From: Candidula unifasciata
Taxonomy: Eukaryota; Mollusca; Gastropoda; Stylommatophora; Geomitridae
DNA length: 64,000 bases
Direction: 5' to 3'
Assembly: GCA_905116865.2 (NCBI GenBank)
Contig: CAJHNH020007579.1
Coordinates: 232,666-296,665, forward strand
Position numbers and translations under genes: made by a program
The notes under the pieces: model-generated
Database searches by the model: none
The model's input: only the letters and a program-made list of their open reading frames with translations
What the model was told of the DNA's origin: nothing
Shown here: piece after piece, positions 1 to 11,410 of the stretch
Layout of the letters: each line of letters starts with the position of its first letter
Position numbering within the stretch: the stretch's first letter is position 1

Positions 1-840
1 GTATTAAACACTCCGGCAAATTTATGAAACTTGTTACAATCCACAAAACAGTGTCGGGTCAACAACTGTGAGCACTAATAAACATACAACCAGGAAAGAT
101 GCAGTGGCGACGAGCTCAACAGTCAACTAGAATGTGAGTCGTCGACGAAGTCTGACATTATATCTACGCCAAGAAATTTTCGCACGCGTCACGTGCTAAG
201 CACACAGGCTCCGCCCCACGCCGGGCCAACTGTGAGGGCTGAGAATCCCAGTGCTTCGTTAGGCCGCTAGCCCCGCCTCTATCTCCAGTCCCTTTTCCTC
301 AAGCTAACCCACTTTCCCACGGTCTTCCATTCTTTCTCAAACAGCATCAAGTCCCCAGTCTTCGCAAACATTTTTTTAATACATTCGAGAAATACCTGTA
401 CACCTGTTTAGAGGCCTTTATTTGAGGTCCTTTCTCGGTCGGGCGCTATTCACGGTAGAGGAACGGGCACCTCACACCTGTGTGGTCTTTTGTGTAGTCA
501 ACAATCCTGCCAGTGACACGTGATATAAATTTATGCCGGGGGTGACCTGTCCCGTCTGTACGCCAGACAGACTGGCGCCGCCACTGTGACGTCAACCTTA
601 CAAACGTGGAGGCTGTACGGGCCCGAAGCAAGTTGTCGGACTCTCGCATTGTGTCCCCCGACTATTGTTTGAATGGGGGAACCTGGTAACACGGCGACCC
701 AGGAGTTAGACCGTCTAGCGCTCGTTGGATATGTCCACAAACGGTGGTGACGTAACATCATCACAAGAAGTTTATTTACCGCGTCTGTCCCAACCTGTCG
801 CTGTCATGGCCTGGCGGTCACACACCTGGCCCAATTAACT
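1..840. other. No gene recognised; moderately CpG-rich flank
   Basis: No homologous protein, repeat family or RNA gene could be recognised. The stretch from about 160 to 730 has more CpG than most of the window, so it could be a promoter or first-exon region of a gene lying to the left, but nothing in the sequence proves this. Short open frames occur on both strands and look accidental. Confidence 0.4.
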
Positions 841-858
841 TTATGTTATGTTAGTTGC

Positions 859-1341
859 TGGCAAGAGGACGAAAATGGCTGTTTACCGCTCTACCTATGT
901 ACCAGTCCTGACCTATGGGTGTGAGTCATGGGCAATGACAACAGCTCACAGAAGCCAGCTGCAGGCCTCGGAAATGAGATACCTGAGAAAGGTGGTCCAA
1001 GTGACAAGAAGGGACAAAGTCCGCAATCAGACAATACGTCAAGATCTTGATACCCAGCCCTTACTAACCCGAGTGGATCAGTCACAGTTACGATGGTTTG
1101 GACATGTGTGCAGAATGGGAGAAAATCGGCCACCATGGCAAGCATGGGAGGCTAAGAACCAGGGAACCAGACCTCCGGGACGACCCAGGGTGCGCTGGGA
1201 AGACAACATCCGACAGTCCCTGACTGACAGAGGACTGGAATGGAACAAAGCCAGAAAGAAAACTGCTGATAGAGACGTCTGGCGATCTCTCTGGCAAACC
1301 TCTACACCCCAAGGTAGAAGAGGAGCGACTAAGTAAGTAAG
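859..1341 (+). mobile_element. 5'-truncated LINE (family B), reverse transcriptase C-terminus
   Basis: The open frame beginning in the flanking duplication at 848 reads VLTYGCESW, then RWFGHVCRM and PPGRPRVRWEDNI. These are the conserved C-terminal blocks of non-LTR endonuclease/reverse transcriptase proteins. The RT core is missing, so this is a 5'-truncated insertion. The copy ends in an (AAGT)n tail and is flanked by a 12-bp target-site duplication, TATGTTAGTTGC, at 847-858 and 1342-1353. The same family occurs on the minus strand at 15.8-17.2 kb. Confidence 0.85.
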
Positions 1342-1606
1342 TATGTTAGTTGCGTATCCTTTACAGGGCGTTGTAGAACCAACCCAAGCATCCCCTGGCT
1401 TTTGTGTGATTTCTCTAGACAAATTTACGTCCAGTAGTTTCCTATTGCCCCTAGACGGTCGGCCCCCTGATACCACTGTCAAAACCAACGCAAGGCGCAT
1501 GGCCCGCAGCTGGGATCGAACCCGGCACCCCGGCATTACGAAGCGTTCGCATCGACTTAGCCAAAGAGCCGACAATAAACTTTATACCCTCATAAAAAAT
1601 TAGGTT
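1342..1606 (-). mobile_element. tRNA-derived SINE (family C), LINE-interrupted
   Basis: Read on the minus strand, the element starts with a tRNA-like head. It has an A-box-like segment in 'gctctttggctaagtcgatg' and a B box GGTTCGATCCC near 1513-1523. The body matches the copy at 24672-24896. Its 3' end near 1342 is where the family B LINE inserted. Confidence 0.65.
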
Positions 1607-1611
1607 CGCAG

Positions 1612-1730
1612 ACAAAACTGGCTGGCACCCAAAAATAGCAATAGATGATGAAGGAATTGAAAGTTTCATAGACTTTGAACACTTGGGCTCCATGATAAAT
1701 AGCAACTTCAAAGGTCCCGGGTAGTTAGCA
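1612..1730 (+). mobile_element. LINE reverse transcriptase fragment
   Basis: One plus-strand frame reads IDDEGIESFIDFEHLGSMI, the conserved 'FKYLGS' block found after the RT catalytic core in RTE/CR1-like LINEs. Only about 40 codons remain. Confidence 0.5.
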
Positions 1731-1737
1731 TCCTTTG

Positions 1738-2070
1738 GATGTTTTCTCTAGGTTATGCCGGCGTATTGGGAAATAAGCAGACAGATAGACTGGTTGGTTC
1801 TACACCATTTGTTGGTTCAACTGATGTATGACAAATTGGATGTTGTGGGAGCCTTTTAGGATGGAGTGGACAGTACCGATGAACAGACAGATCATTACGG
1901 TCTGGGGAGAATGGCACTGCGAAGAGTTACAAGGGGATCTGGCCGACGCTCGACACTCAGGGGAAAGGCGAGACGGATATACAATCAGACAGTTACTGGT
2001 GCCATCGGAATTTTAGCTCTTCGCTTGTTGCTGAAGATGATGGGGGGCTTATGGGGGTGTACCGTGTGAT
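1738..2070 (+). mobile_element. Jockey-like LINE RNase H tail (family J1)
   Basis: A shifted frame reads GYAGVLGNKQTDRLVGSTP, a decayed form of the RNase H block GHAGVxGNExADxLA. The 3' part matches other J1 copies at 6538-6705, 40805-41430 and 63330-63780. Several frameshifts and stops show that it is dead. Confidence 0.6.
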
Positions 2071-2114
2071 GTGATGTCGATTCCTAATTCAACATTCAAT
2101 AAGTATCAATACAG

Positions 2115-2775
2115 AATGTTTGACAGAAGTCAGAAGGTGGATGGCCACAGCTTTACAAAGATTAAACAGAATAAAAAATCTAAGTTAAGCACCAGCAAGG
2201 AAATCAAAATAAAGCACCGAGGGCATGCGTCATCGGTGTAACAACATACAGACGTGATTCGTGAACCATCTCCCATTCATTCAAGGAGAAAATAAGAGCT
2301 TTTGAGCTGAAATGCTATATAAAGATGCTCAGAATATCATGGACAAAGAAGAGAAGAAATACTGACATTCTAAAAGATCTGAACATTAAGGCCTTTTTTC
2401 TAATAAACAAAAATATTTGGGCAATATAAAGTGCCAGTTAGAAAAATAATAACGGCAGGTGTGGTACGCCCCCCCCCCCCCAAACCCAAAAAGGGGGGGG
2501 GGGGGAGTCGACCATCACGAAAAAGTGCACAGAATAAAAATGACTCCTTGGATAGGAAGAGCTGGCGAGAGACCGAGTTTCTTTCAGACAGACAGTGATG
2601 AGAGCGACGTTCTGCAAAGGACCTGCTACATGATGATGTTCATTGTTCAGAAGTGACAACGGAAAACCACAATACCTGAAAATTTAACGGACCTCTTATC
2701 GCAGTAGTTCCTTCAACATTTTTCTCTAAGAGCGACGTTCTGCAAAGGGCCTGCTTCAAGATGATGATGATGCCT
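2115..2775 (+). mobile_element. LINE (family F) 3' fragment with ATG-rich tail
   Basis: The frame around 2290-2395 reads IRAFELKCY, LRISWTKKRRNTDILKDLNI, the C-terminal block of a non-LTR RT. The end at 2570-2640 (GAGCGACGTTCTGCAAAGGA, then ATGATG) matches the minus-strand copy at 42.59-43.08 kb. The end motif is repeated at 2729-2769. A homopolymer C/G tract interrupts at about 2468-2506. Confidence 0.6.
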
Positions 2776-2848
2776 TCGTGTGTTCTGCAGAAACACCGTG
2801 ACCCACACCATATCATCCTTATCCTTCTGCTTTTTATCCACATCCATT

Positions 2849-3134
2849 CCCATGTAGGTTTCGGGCCCTATCATAGGGAAAACAAGAATAGACTCAATGT
2901 CTACTCACAAGCATGCCGTAAAAGTCGACTAATCGAGGGCTTCCTTCAAAGTTGGAGTGCATCTGCCGGAGATGCAAGGAACCAGCAGTCTGCATACAAA
3001 TTAGTCAGATCTGAACGGGGAAAAAACAGATGCACATGCATCACTCAGGTTCTGGAACAGGACTGCAGTCCAGAAGTGGACGAACAACCAGAACTTTCCG
3101 TAGGAGTTTACAGCTGGTGAACGCGAAGAAGAAG
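2849..3134 (+). mobile_element. SINE-like element A, near full length
   Basis: This copy matches the consensus of the roughly 280-bp family, from the 'gtgtgggttccgggg' 5' end through 'gtcgactaa', 'ggcaaggaaccaac' and 'cagaactttccgcc' to 'ggtgaacgcgaagaag'. It ends in (GAA)3. The flanks ATCCATTCC and ATCCAATTCC may be an imperfect duplication. Confidence 0.8.
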
Positions 3135-3243
3135 ATCCAATTCCAGATCTTCTTCTTATAAATATCACCATCACTTCCTCATGAAGGCCCCAGGCCTCCA
3201 TTTTGTGAAAAAAAGGGAGGGAGGGGGGATAGATCCACTGCCG

Positions 3244-3327
3244 CCAGAATCTAGATTCAGACGAACAAGCAAAATTTCCGCCAGAGTTTGTAGCTCCTGA
3301 AAGCCAAGAAATAGAAAAAGAAGGCGA
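3244..3327 (+). mobile_element. SINE-like element A, 3' fragment
   Basis: Only the last third of the element is present, recognisable from 'tttccgccagagtttgtagc' and an A/G-rich tail. Confidence 0.5.
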
Positions 3328-3360
3328 TGACGATTACAATGATCCTTCAAAATTCGCATT

Positions 3361-3718
3361 CTTCCGTTCCTACCACTACTACTCCTATTACTACTACTAC
3401 TACTAGTACCACCACTACTACTGCTGTTTCTACTACTGCAGCTGCTGCTGCTTCTACTACTGCGGCTACTTCTACTACTACTGCTGCTCTTTCCCCTACA
3501 ACAACTACTACTACTAATATTACTACTTCTACTACTACTGAAACTACTACTATTTCTTCTTCTACTACTACTACTACTACTACTACTGATACATCTAATA
3601 CTGCTGATACTGCTATTACTACTTCTACTACTACTGATATTACTACTACTACTATTGATGCTACTGATACTACTATTGATGCTACTGATACTACTACTAC
3701 TACTATTAATGCTACTGA

Positions 3719-3753
<35 letters not shown>

Positions 3754-3892
3754 TTGATGCTACTGATACTACTACTACTACTACTACTATTGATGCTACT
3801 GATACTACTACTACTACTATTAATGCTACTGATACTACTACTACTACTACTACTGATACTACTACTACTACTGATACTACTACTACTACTGA

Positions 3893-3938
<46 letters not shown>

Positions 3939-4110
3939 GATACTGCTACTTCTAATACTACCTCTAATACCGCTTCTACTACTGACACTACTACTGATAC
4001 TACTACTGATGCTATTGATACTACTACTACTGATATTAATACTACTAATGATACTACTACTACTACTGCTACTTCTACTACTACTGATACTACTGCTACT
4101 TCTTTTTCTT
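3361..4110 (+). repeat. (ACT)n microsatellite, about 750 bp
   Basis: The tract is almost pure ACT triplets with scattered GAT, GCT and TTCT interruptions. It produces open frames of poly-Thr, poly-Leu, poly-Val and poly-Ser in several frames and on both strands. These are artefacts of the triplet repeat. Confidence 0.97.
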
Positions 4111-5365
4111 CTTCTCATTATCATTATCCTTCTTTTTTTTTCTCCCTTTTCTTTGTCGTTGTCGTCATATCACCATTCACAACTTCTCCTCCTCGTCCTT
4201 CTTTTTCTCGTTGTGTTTCTTCATCGTCTTATCCTTAAAAAAAATGTAAAAGGGTTAATTGCTGGCTTAAAATGGTAGGGGCTTCATGGGTTTTTATAAC
4301 TGAGGGCTTCACCAAGCCTAAATCTGGCCCTGAGGGAAACAAGTGAAAGAAACACGGCAAGAACTCTACAAATCAAGCAGTCTCGTTTGGGATGTCTACA
4401 ACCCCGTGTCATGCACGTGCAAGCCTCGTTGATAAACACCCCCGTTTAAAAGTCCTACTACCAACATCCATGTTTCTCGATGCCTTCCCTTTGAGACAAT
4501 TCACGATTTTTTATGCCCCATAATTTGTGATGCTCCTTTCTGGCTTGCCCCTTTTGTCATGCTCCCTGAGATGTAACCATTCTACTGAGCTAGTCCGACA
4601 AAGAAATCAACAGAAGCTCAGATCGAGCGAAATGAAAATGAAATTAAAATTACAATGGCACAAAGGGAAAAAAAAAAACGAAATGCACGTGGGATCGACA
4701 GATTACAAAAAGTCCGACAGCTGTCTGACACGAAGACAAGGACAGTATGTCGGGCGATCATGGTCCAAAACAGCTGGTCTTTCAAATACTTCTTCTTGTT
4801 TTGAAGGGCACCACTGGGGTCTGGCTAGGTAACCAGATGGAAATTTTTTTTTTCTAAATAGAAATCTACAATTGGCCTGTTCTCACGGCCCAGAAGGACC
4901 AACTGGCAACTTGTGAACTGTTCTTTGTTGTCGGACTGCATGGGCGAGGGGCAGATGGACGGACAGACACAAACACAACCCGCATTGAAGGTTCCAGAGA
5001 CCAGGTTTGGGCTCGCTAAACTTCTGGCACCTGTCGACGTGAGAGTGGAGCCAGAGGGGTAACACCTCCAACAAACCACGTGACAGTTGCTAGTTACATT
5101 CATTATTTAGGCGCTCGTCACGCCTTGTAAACCGCCATTATCTCACATTTCACATCTGTTTGTGTTTCGCTTGTTTTATCTGCTACTGATGTCCGTGTTG
5201 TCGTATGCCTCACACAATTCATCTTCTGTTCCCAATTGTATTGTATCCTTTAGCACTTTTCTTTTAGTTCACCCATCTCGGGAGATTTCGCTAGGTGTTC
5301 CCGGGACAGTCCAATATTATGGTCGGTGTAAGTCTGTGCTAACTTCTCACCCTAATTTCTTATAC
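4111..5365. other. No gene or known repeat recognised
   Basis: The first part is pyrimidine-rich (to about 4230). The rest is non-repetitive by eye and holds no recognisable protein, RNA or mobile element. Confidence 0.5.
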
Positions 5366-5510
5366 CAGTGATTCCCAAACTGTGCGCCGCTGGGCACAGG
5401 AAAGCCGGGACCTCTTCACAGGGGCGCCGCGAAATATTCGAAGATAAACGAATTTTTTTCTTTAAATCTCTTACTGACAAACAGTCATACTTTTACTTAG
5501 GTTAGGGCGC
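5366..5510 (+). mobile_element. Possible hAT-type MITE end
   Basis: The segment starts CAGTGATTCCCAAACTGTGC, followed by 'gcgccgc'. This resembles the terminal inverted repeat of hAT/Charlie-like elements. No matching right end was seen before the LINE at 5630, so the element is truncated or the match is chance. Confidence 0.35.
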
Positions 5511-5629
5511 CTTAGAAAATTTGTAATTGAAAAAAAAAATTGGTGCCGCGACTAAGAAAAGTCTTGAAAATACTGACTAATACTATTGGACTTTGTCGGG
5601 AACTCCCAATGAAATATCGGATTCCCCGA

Positions 5630-6145
5630 GATTCTTCTTCTTCTTCTTCTTCTTCTGCCTTTATATCCCCCAATGGAGCATAGGCCCTTAACCAACTCAC
5701 GCCAAGTCGTTCTATCCTTCGCCATTGCATGGAGCTCTCCCCATGTCCTCCCAATCTTTCTAACCTCATTCTCCAGCTCTCTTCTCCATGTGTTTTTTTT
5801 TTTGGCCTTCCTTTATTCCTATGCCCCTGTGGGTTCCATTGCAAAGACATTCTAGTTATGCTGTTCTCCTGTTTTCTCAGTGTGTGCCCTACCCAACGCC
5901 AGCGGCTTTTCCTCACCTCCTGATCCACTGGAGTCTGTTTAGTTCTCCCCCAAAGTTCTACATTAGTTATTCTATCATACCATTTAATTCCCTCTATTCT
6001 GCGCAGGCACCAGTTAATGAATGTCTGTAATTTATTAGTAATTGCCTTAGTTGTTCTCCATGTTTCCGCCCCATACAAAAGTACTGATTTGACATTAGAA
6101 TTACAAATTTTTAGTTTAGTTTTTCTTTTAATTTCAACTTCCCCG
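5630..6145 (-). mobile_element. LINE (family A) 3' fragment
   Basis: The minus-strand frame reads [38 protein letters not shown] and GRPKKK, the RT C-terminal blocks of an RTE/CR1-like LINE. It ends in a (GAA)n tail, seen as TTC repeats at 5634-5656. A longer relative lies at 12647-13885. Confidence 0.85.
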
Positions 6146-6267
6146 AGATAGGCTGAATAAAAAAAAGGGTTCCTCTCCTTTAAAGAATGCAAAGAGAAGG
6201 CCAACCAGAGAGATGGATTTAAGCGGGTGATATTTGCAGCAAAGAACCTCAAAGGCTCGGAATGCTG

Positions 6268-6522
6268 AAGAAGAAGAAGAAGAAGAAGAAGAAGAAGAAG
6301 AAGAAGAAGAAGAAGAAGAAGAAGAAGAAGAAGAAGAAGAAGAAGAAGAAGAAGAAGAAGAAGAAGAAGAAGAAGAAGAAGCAGAAGAAGCAGAAGAAGA
6401 AGAAGAAGAAGAAGAAGAAGAAGAAGAAGAAGAAGAAGAAGAAGAAGAAGAAGAAGAAGAAGAAGAAAAAGAAGAAGAAGAAGAAGAAGAAGAAGAAGAA
6501 GAAGAAGAAGAAGAAGAAGAAG
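6268..6522 (+). repeat. (GAA)n microsatellite, about 255 bp
   Basis: About 85 GAA triplets with a few GCA and AAA interruptions. The poly-Glu, poly-Lys, poly-Ser and poly-Phe frames across it are artefacts. Several retroelement families here end in (GAA)n, so the tract may have grown from such a tail. Confidence 0.97.
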
Positions 6523-6537
6523 GATGAATTTTCTGTC

Positions 6538-6705
6538 CAGGACATTCGTGTGTGCGAGGCAATAAGCAGACTGATAGATTAGCTACTACCGCTCCTCTGG
6601 GCGGTGGGCTAATTTATTATAAAGCAGACGTGGTGAAGGCTCCCTGCGATCAAATGGACATGGCAATAGAACAGACAGCTAATCCACACATTGACAGACT
6701 AATTT
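6538..6705 (+). mobile_element. Jockey-like LINE RNase H fragment (family J1)
   Basis: A plus-strand frame reads GHSCVRGNKQTDRLATTAPL, a recognisable RNase H block, followed by DVVKAPC as in the other J1 copies. Confidence 0.55.
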
Positions 6706-7039
6706 AGCGGGGGTGAGTAGAGGTTATGGAGGATATTCGTCACTGAAGGGGGAGGGGAGGGCACAGGCGGACTTTCAGTTAGGTTGCAACTGTTACTCTT
6801 AGCATGTCCACTCTTCTTTGGCTACTATGTAAGGAGACTAGGCACGTGTGGGAATGTCCCGAGTGCAGTAATGTCCCTTCTTGATTCATTCATTCATACA
6901 TTTGTGGAGCTTTATGAAAGAGCTTAACTAATTCTTGTAGACTCGGAGGTGAGGAAAAGACTATGGCGCTGGATATGATAAGCAGAGAAAAAACTTGTAA
7001 ATTTAACTAGAATATTTTTTTTTTTTTTTTCATCGAACA
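6706..7039. other. No feature recognised
   Basis: The stretch is non-repetitive apart from short A/T runs around 7010-7030. No coding or mobile-element signal was seen. Confidence 0.5.
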
Positions 7040-7183
7040 CCGGCTGTGAATTCCAGTGGAAGGTCCCGGTTAATCGTCCGCTTGGACTTTTGGCTTTCAC
7101 CTGGACCTGATTTTTGCGTGTACAACCGTTTTTTATTTCCCTGCCTCATGGGCAGCTGTACGCCGACTTCGAAGGAAGACGTC
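7040..7183 (-). mobile_element. SINE-like element A, fragment
   Basis: The minus-strand 3' half is diverged but recognisable from 'accggctgtgaattcc', 'gcgtgtacaaccg' and 'gacttcgaaggaag'. The open frame starting at 7046 begins inside it and is not trusted as a gene. Confidence 0.6.
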
Positions 7184-7785
7184 AGGCCTATTTCTAGGGT
7201 GACTGTGGCCATTGTTTTGTGTGGGACGAGACGTTGCCTGATTTGTGTGGTGTCCACTTTGGCTCCTTCGACGCAGGTATTGCCCCCGGAGTACCCCTTT
7301 GGGTCAGCCCCCTGTGGAACAGTTAGCCCTCAAGGGAAGGCAGGGGCAGATCATGGGCATTCCCCGCCATCCAAGGAGGCATCCATGTATGCAGAGCCGG
7401 CACATGGCGCTCTGGTTCTGGGCTCACCCAAGGAATCGTCACGTCCTGCACATGCCTGCTTAACCTCACAACCGTATCAGGCCTCCCGCTCGACAGGGGC
7501 TGCGCCCTCTGGAAGTCAGCGGGGAGCAGCCCGTGGGTTTTGGACTTATGTGACCACACAGATAGGTACATTCTTTTTTCTTCGCACGTTAGATTTCTTT
7601 GACGAGCCGTTAGCCCGACCGAATTTTTCATCCTGCATCAGGCATATCGTTATCAGTTTTGTCCCAACACTCGGGCGAGTGGGGTCTTTGGGTGTGGACA
7701 TTCGGTCTTTTTCAGTTCAATACAAATTTTGATGGTCAGCTTTTGATCCGTATGATCTAGTTTTGTCGGACATTTAGGCTTAGCC
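7184..7785. other. Unassigned; open frame without recognised family
   Basis: A plus-strand frame runs to 7732 through this stretch, with Pro/Ser/Gly-rich residues and no recognised domain. Its start lies in a SINE fragment. It may be decayed repeat sequence or an unrecognised gene piece. Confidence 0.35.
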
Positions 7786-8112
7786 ATCCGATGGATGGTT
7801 GCTGTTGTGGTGTACCTCAGCGCGGTGACGACGACACTGAGGGTTAACCGAGGATTTGCATGAATGGCCAGCCTATGGATGGTTGCTGTTGTGGTGTACC
7901 TCAGCGCGGTGACGACGACACTGAGGGTTAACCGAGGATTTGCATGAATGGCCAGCCTATGGATGGTTGCTGTTGTGGTGTACCTCAGCGCGGTGACGAC
8001 GACACTGAGGGTTAACCGAGGATTTGCATGAATGGCCAGCCTATGGATGGTTGCTGTTGTGGTGTACCCCAGCGCGGTGACGACGACACTGAGGGTTAAC
8101 AGAGGATGTGCA
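7786..8112. repeat. 84-bp tandem repeat, about 3.9 units
   Basis: The unit contains 'ggatggttgctgttgtggtg' and ends near 'ttgcatgaatggcca'. The units are nearly identical. Because 84 is divisible by three, a minus-strand frame repeats a 28-residue unit, which is a repeat artefact. Confidence 0.95.
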
Positions 8113-8544
8113 GTGAACAATGTTCTCTTTACTCCGCAGTCTTTTAACCAAGGGTTGTAATTTTGGCTGTACGTTTGGCAAACCTACTCATGTTCCTAAT
8201 GAGTTTTGATAACATTTTTCACCCAAGCGTTTGGGGGCGGGCTGATGAGGGCCACAAGGACACATCACCTCTGGGGGCCGCCGAACTCCGAGATCCCCTG
8301 ACAGCTCTGTTAATGCTCATTTGAGACATTATCCGTGGCGCACGACGAGGACGTGCTGTAGGGGTCTTGCGTCAGGTTCCGTACAACCAGGATAGTGAAG
8401 GACTGGCGCCCGAGTGACGTACGGAGTATCTCCTTATACACGTCATGTTGGACTTAACTTCCCCTCACGCCTGTGATATAAATCACCGCGCCACACTAGA
8501 ATATTCTTACATTATTGGCAGCAAACAGCAGCTATAAGAATTAA
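8113..8544. other. No feature recognised; GC-richer stretch
   Basis: No open frame or repeat family was recognised. GC and CpG content rise at about 8220-8480. Confidence 0.45.
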
Positions 8545-9275
8545 CAACTGTTTAGGTACAATTCAAGGTACAATTCAAAGCATAAAGAGGGGCGTACGAC
8601 AAGAATGTGTACTATCACCTGATTTGTTTTCAATATACGGTGAATATATAATGAGATCTTTAATTGATATGCCCGGAATTGTGGTTGGTGGGCACAATAT
8701 AAACAATTTACGTTATGCTGATGACACGGTCTTGATAGCAACAAGACAGAAAGAACTACAGGAAATGAACTACAGGACATTGTGGTGTTAGAAAGTCGAA
8801 GAATGGACCTCAGTTTGAATAATGGGAAGACAGAAGTAATGGTGGTATCAAAGAAACGAATTATTCCTAAATGTGTAATAAAAGTCGATGGTGTTATTTT
8901 AGGACAAGTACAGAAATTTAAGTATCTGCGCACATGGATAACATCAGATTGAAGATGCATAACTGAGATAAGAAACAGAATAGGACAGACAAAAACTGCA
9001 TTTTATAAAATGAAGAACATCTTGTGCAATATTTTGTCATTGAGAGTTAGAACAAGAATTCTTGCTTGCTACATACATCCAGTTTTAACATATGGCTGTG
9101 AATCCTGGACAATTGGTAGACAGGCCAAACAATTTCTTGAGGCCTCAGAGATGTTGTTTTACAGAAGAATGCTTAGAATACCTTGGACAACCAAAAAGAG
9201 CAACCAAGAGGTTTTGAAAGAGGCGGAAGCCCGAAGACAGCTTATCACAGACATCAGAAGGAGACAGTCATCAAG
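8545..9275 (+). mobile_element. LINE (family G) reverse transcriptase fragment
   Basis: Frames read RRGVRQECVLSPDLFSIYGE, then LRYADDTVLIATR with the YADD catalytic motif, LGQVQKFKYL, and VLTYGCESWTIG. These are RT motifs B to E and the C-terminal block in the correct order. Frameshifts and stops break the frame, and the endonuclease is absent. Confidence 0.85.
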
Positions 9276-9530
9276 AAGAAGAAGAAGAAGAAGAAGAACG
9301 AACGAACGAACGCATTGTACTGTCAAAAACAAGAAACAAAAAATTTCGTTCTTTCGTTAATAGTAGTAGTAACAGCAGCAGCAGTAGTAGCAGCAGCTGC
9401 TGCAGTAGTAGTAGTGGTAGCAGTAGCAGTAGCAGTAGCAGTCGTAGTAGAAGCAGTAGTAGTTGCAGCAGCGGCACCAGCAGTAGTAGTAGTAGCAGTA
9501 GTAATAGTAGAAGGAGAAAGAACGAACGAA
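9276..9530 (+). repeat. Compound microsatellite: (AAG)n, (AACG)n, (AGT/AGC)n
   Basis: The LINE ends in (AAG)n, then four AACG repeats, a short spacer, a long AGT/AGC tract, and AACG repeats again at about 9518-9540. The tract yields spurious poly-Val/Ala and poly-Leu frames. Confidence 0.9.
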
Positions 9531-9747
9531 CAAACGAACTTAAAGTAAAAATTTGTTCGTTAGTTGTTATTGTTTTGGTAGTGGTGGTGGTAGTAGTAGT
9601 AGAAGATGATAAAGATGAAGGAGAAGAAGAGGCAACAATTCATCAGGAGTCCATATAAGTAAGTTCTTATATGTACATATACATGGAGCCTCCATAAGAT
9701 AGAGCCTCCATTTGAGTAAACACGTATGCACAAATGAGAATAACTTA

Positions 9748-9830
9748 AGATCCCTTTTCACGCCTTTGGCGCATCGGGAATATGGGCAGAGCGTCCCATA
9801 TTTTAATGAGAATAACTTACTCATCAACAA
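9748..9830 (-). mobile_element. SINE family B, 3' fragment
   Basis: The segment 'gatcccttttcacgcc', then 'catcgggaatatgg', matches the 3' end of tRNA-derived SINE family B as seen at 27415-27690. The flanks from 9531 and up to 10430 show nothing else recognisable. Confidence 0.5.
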
Positions 9831-10429
9831 AGCAGGTCATATTTACCAGCAGTTTTTCTCAAAGTTCCTGTAAAGACAGCAATATAAACGGAGCAAGGGC
9901 GGGGGGCATCAGACACACACTAACAACATGGAAATGATTTGTTCTGCCTCCTGAGACTTCACCAGGAAGTCGTGGACGACACCTGAGCGCCTGCCGGCTT
10001 ATTTACTTGCGAGGAGAACTTGAGAGCGCTCGACCAGGTGTTGAGCCGACAGACTGGCGCCAGTAGCGACTCCACTTCGTCTGCATGTCATTTCGCTTGC
10101 CCCACTTTTTCGGGACTGTGAAGTGTTGCTATTATCTGCTGGGATCCGGATTATCGAGGTAATTGTGGGGGTTACTAACTGGCGAGATTTGTTGTTTGAG
10201 GGTGGCGAAATTGGGGATACTCCAGGCAACAGATTCGTTCTTTGAAAAAAAAAAAAAGTCGGGTGTTCAAAGGCAAAGTGGATCGGCTTCAATGCACCGG
10301 GTTGTAGCCTGGGCCAGGCTGCCGACAGTTTTTGGCGAAGAGTATGAACTTTTGTTGTTGTTGAAAAGGTACCAAAAGGCAGACATTAAAAAAAAATTAA
10401 TTAAAATACAGTTTGAGTTATGAGTTAGA
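9831..10429. other. No feature recognised
   Basis: Short open frames on both strands show no domain. An A-run lies near 10245. Confidence 0.45.
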
Positions 10430-10898
10430 TTATCTTCACAGCACTCCGGACACATCCATAGGCGCTCAGATTCCCCTCTCAACATATTCATCAGCGTCGT
10501 GCGGTTAATAGTACCAGTCCTATGTTGGTTAACAAGACTTCGTGTGCGTCCAGTGTGCTTCTCATGCTTGGCTGTGCCGATCTTTACTCCCAATTCGCGT
10601 ATTCTTAGAACTGATGTGGACACGTTGCTTCCAAAATTAGAACGTCCTATCTCTCTAAAGGCAATAACAATGTCTGCTTGATCCATGGGCCGGCCATCTT
10701 CAATTAATGCAGTGCCTGCCAGTCAATCAGCTCTCTCATTACCAACAACGCCTGTATGCCCTGGGACGAATATGAAAGTAACTGCACACACAGGAGAATT
10801 TTGCAATGACTCAAGCCACTGTCTGCGTAACCGAGGCCATCGAAAGTACTACAAAGAATCATTCAGCACCAGTGTTGCCACTTTGGATGTTTTACATC

Positions 10899-10945
10899 CA
10901 GTTGTGGATTTCAAGCTAGAAGATAGACATGGCCAATAAGACACC

Positions 10946-10976
<31 letters not shown>

Positions 10977-11170
10977 GGTGACTAGTTGACCATGTTCTTA
11001 GTGCACTTGTATTCGTGACTAGGCGCACACGCCGTCTGGAGGTGACAGGTTCAATTTCTGGCACGGTAACTATAGCTTTCGATTTTTATGTTGTCTAATG
11101 TGTTCTTCTATCTTTCTACTTTTTTCTATGAGTGCCGATCAATACACTTTCTGTCACCTGATGAATTCAT
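10899..11170 (+). repeat. tRNA-like block D, copy 1 inside the hAT element
   Basis: This copy starts 'gttgtggatttcaagct', carries a poly-T/G run at 10947-10978, and then a tRNA-like segment with a B-box-like GGTTCAATTTC near 11048-11058. It is repeated at 11411-11660, and a relative occurs at 37250-37440. It may be a tRNA-derived SINE duplicated inside the transposon. Confidence 0.65.
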
Positions 11171-11410
11171 AATATTTAACAGCCTCAAAGGTTCCCCCTC
11201 TGTTTATTTATAGGAATGACGTATACACACCGGAACCTACCACAAATACCTTTCTGAAATGTTTGTGTAATCTAGACAAAGCATGAAGGTTTACTGTGTT
11301 CGTAAATTGTTGCTATGATTGTTATTCGACATTTATGCTTCGTTAATATAAATTTCTGTAACCTATGGTGCCATTTCAATGGTTTGAAATGAATTCTGTC
11401 CGTATTCCAT

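Noticed and set aside
3171..4278. Poly-Ser, poly-Thr, poly-Leu and poly-Val frames
   Set aside because: They are readings of the ACT microsatellite in different frames.
6134..6582. Poly-Glu, poly-Lys, poly-Phe frames
   Set aside because: They come from the GAA microsatellite; the same holds for 14175-14640.
7046..7732. 228-codon plus-strand frame
   Set aside because: It begins in a SINE fragment, shows no recognised domain and has no splice or homology support.
8400..8425. TGGCGCCCGA, like a lysine-tRNA primer binding site
   Set aside because: Only ten bases match, and no LTRs, gag or pol genes are nearby.
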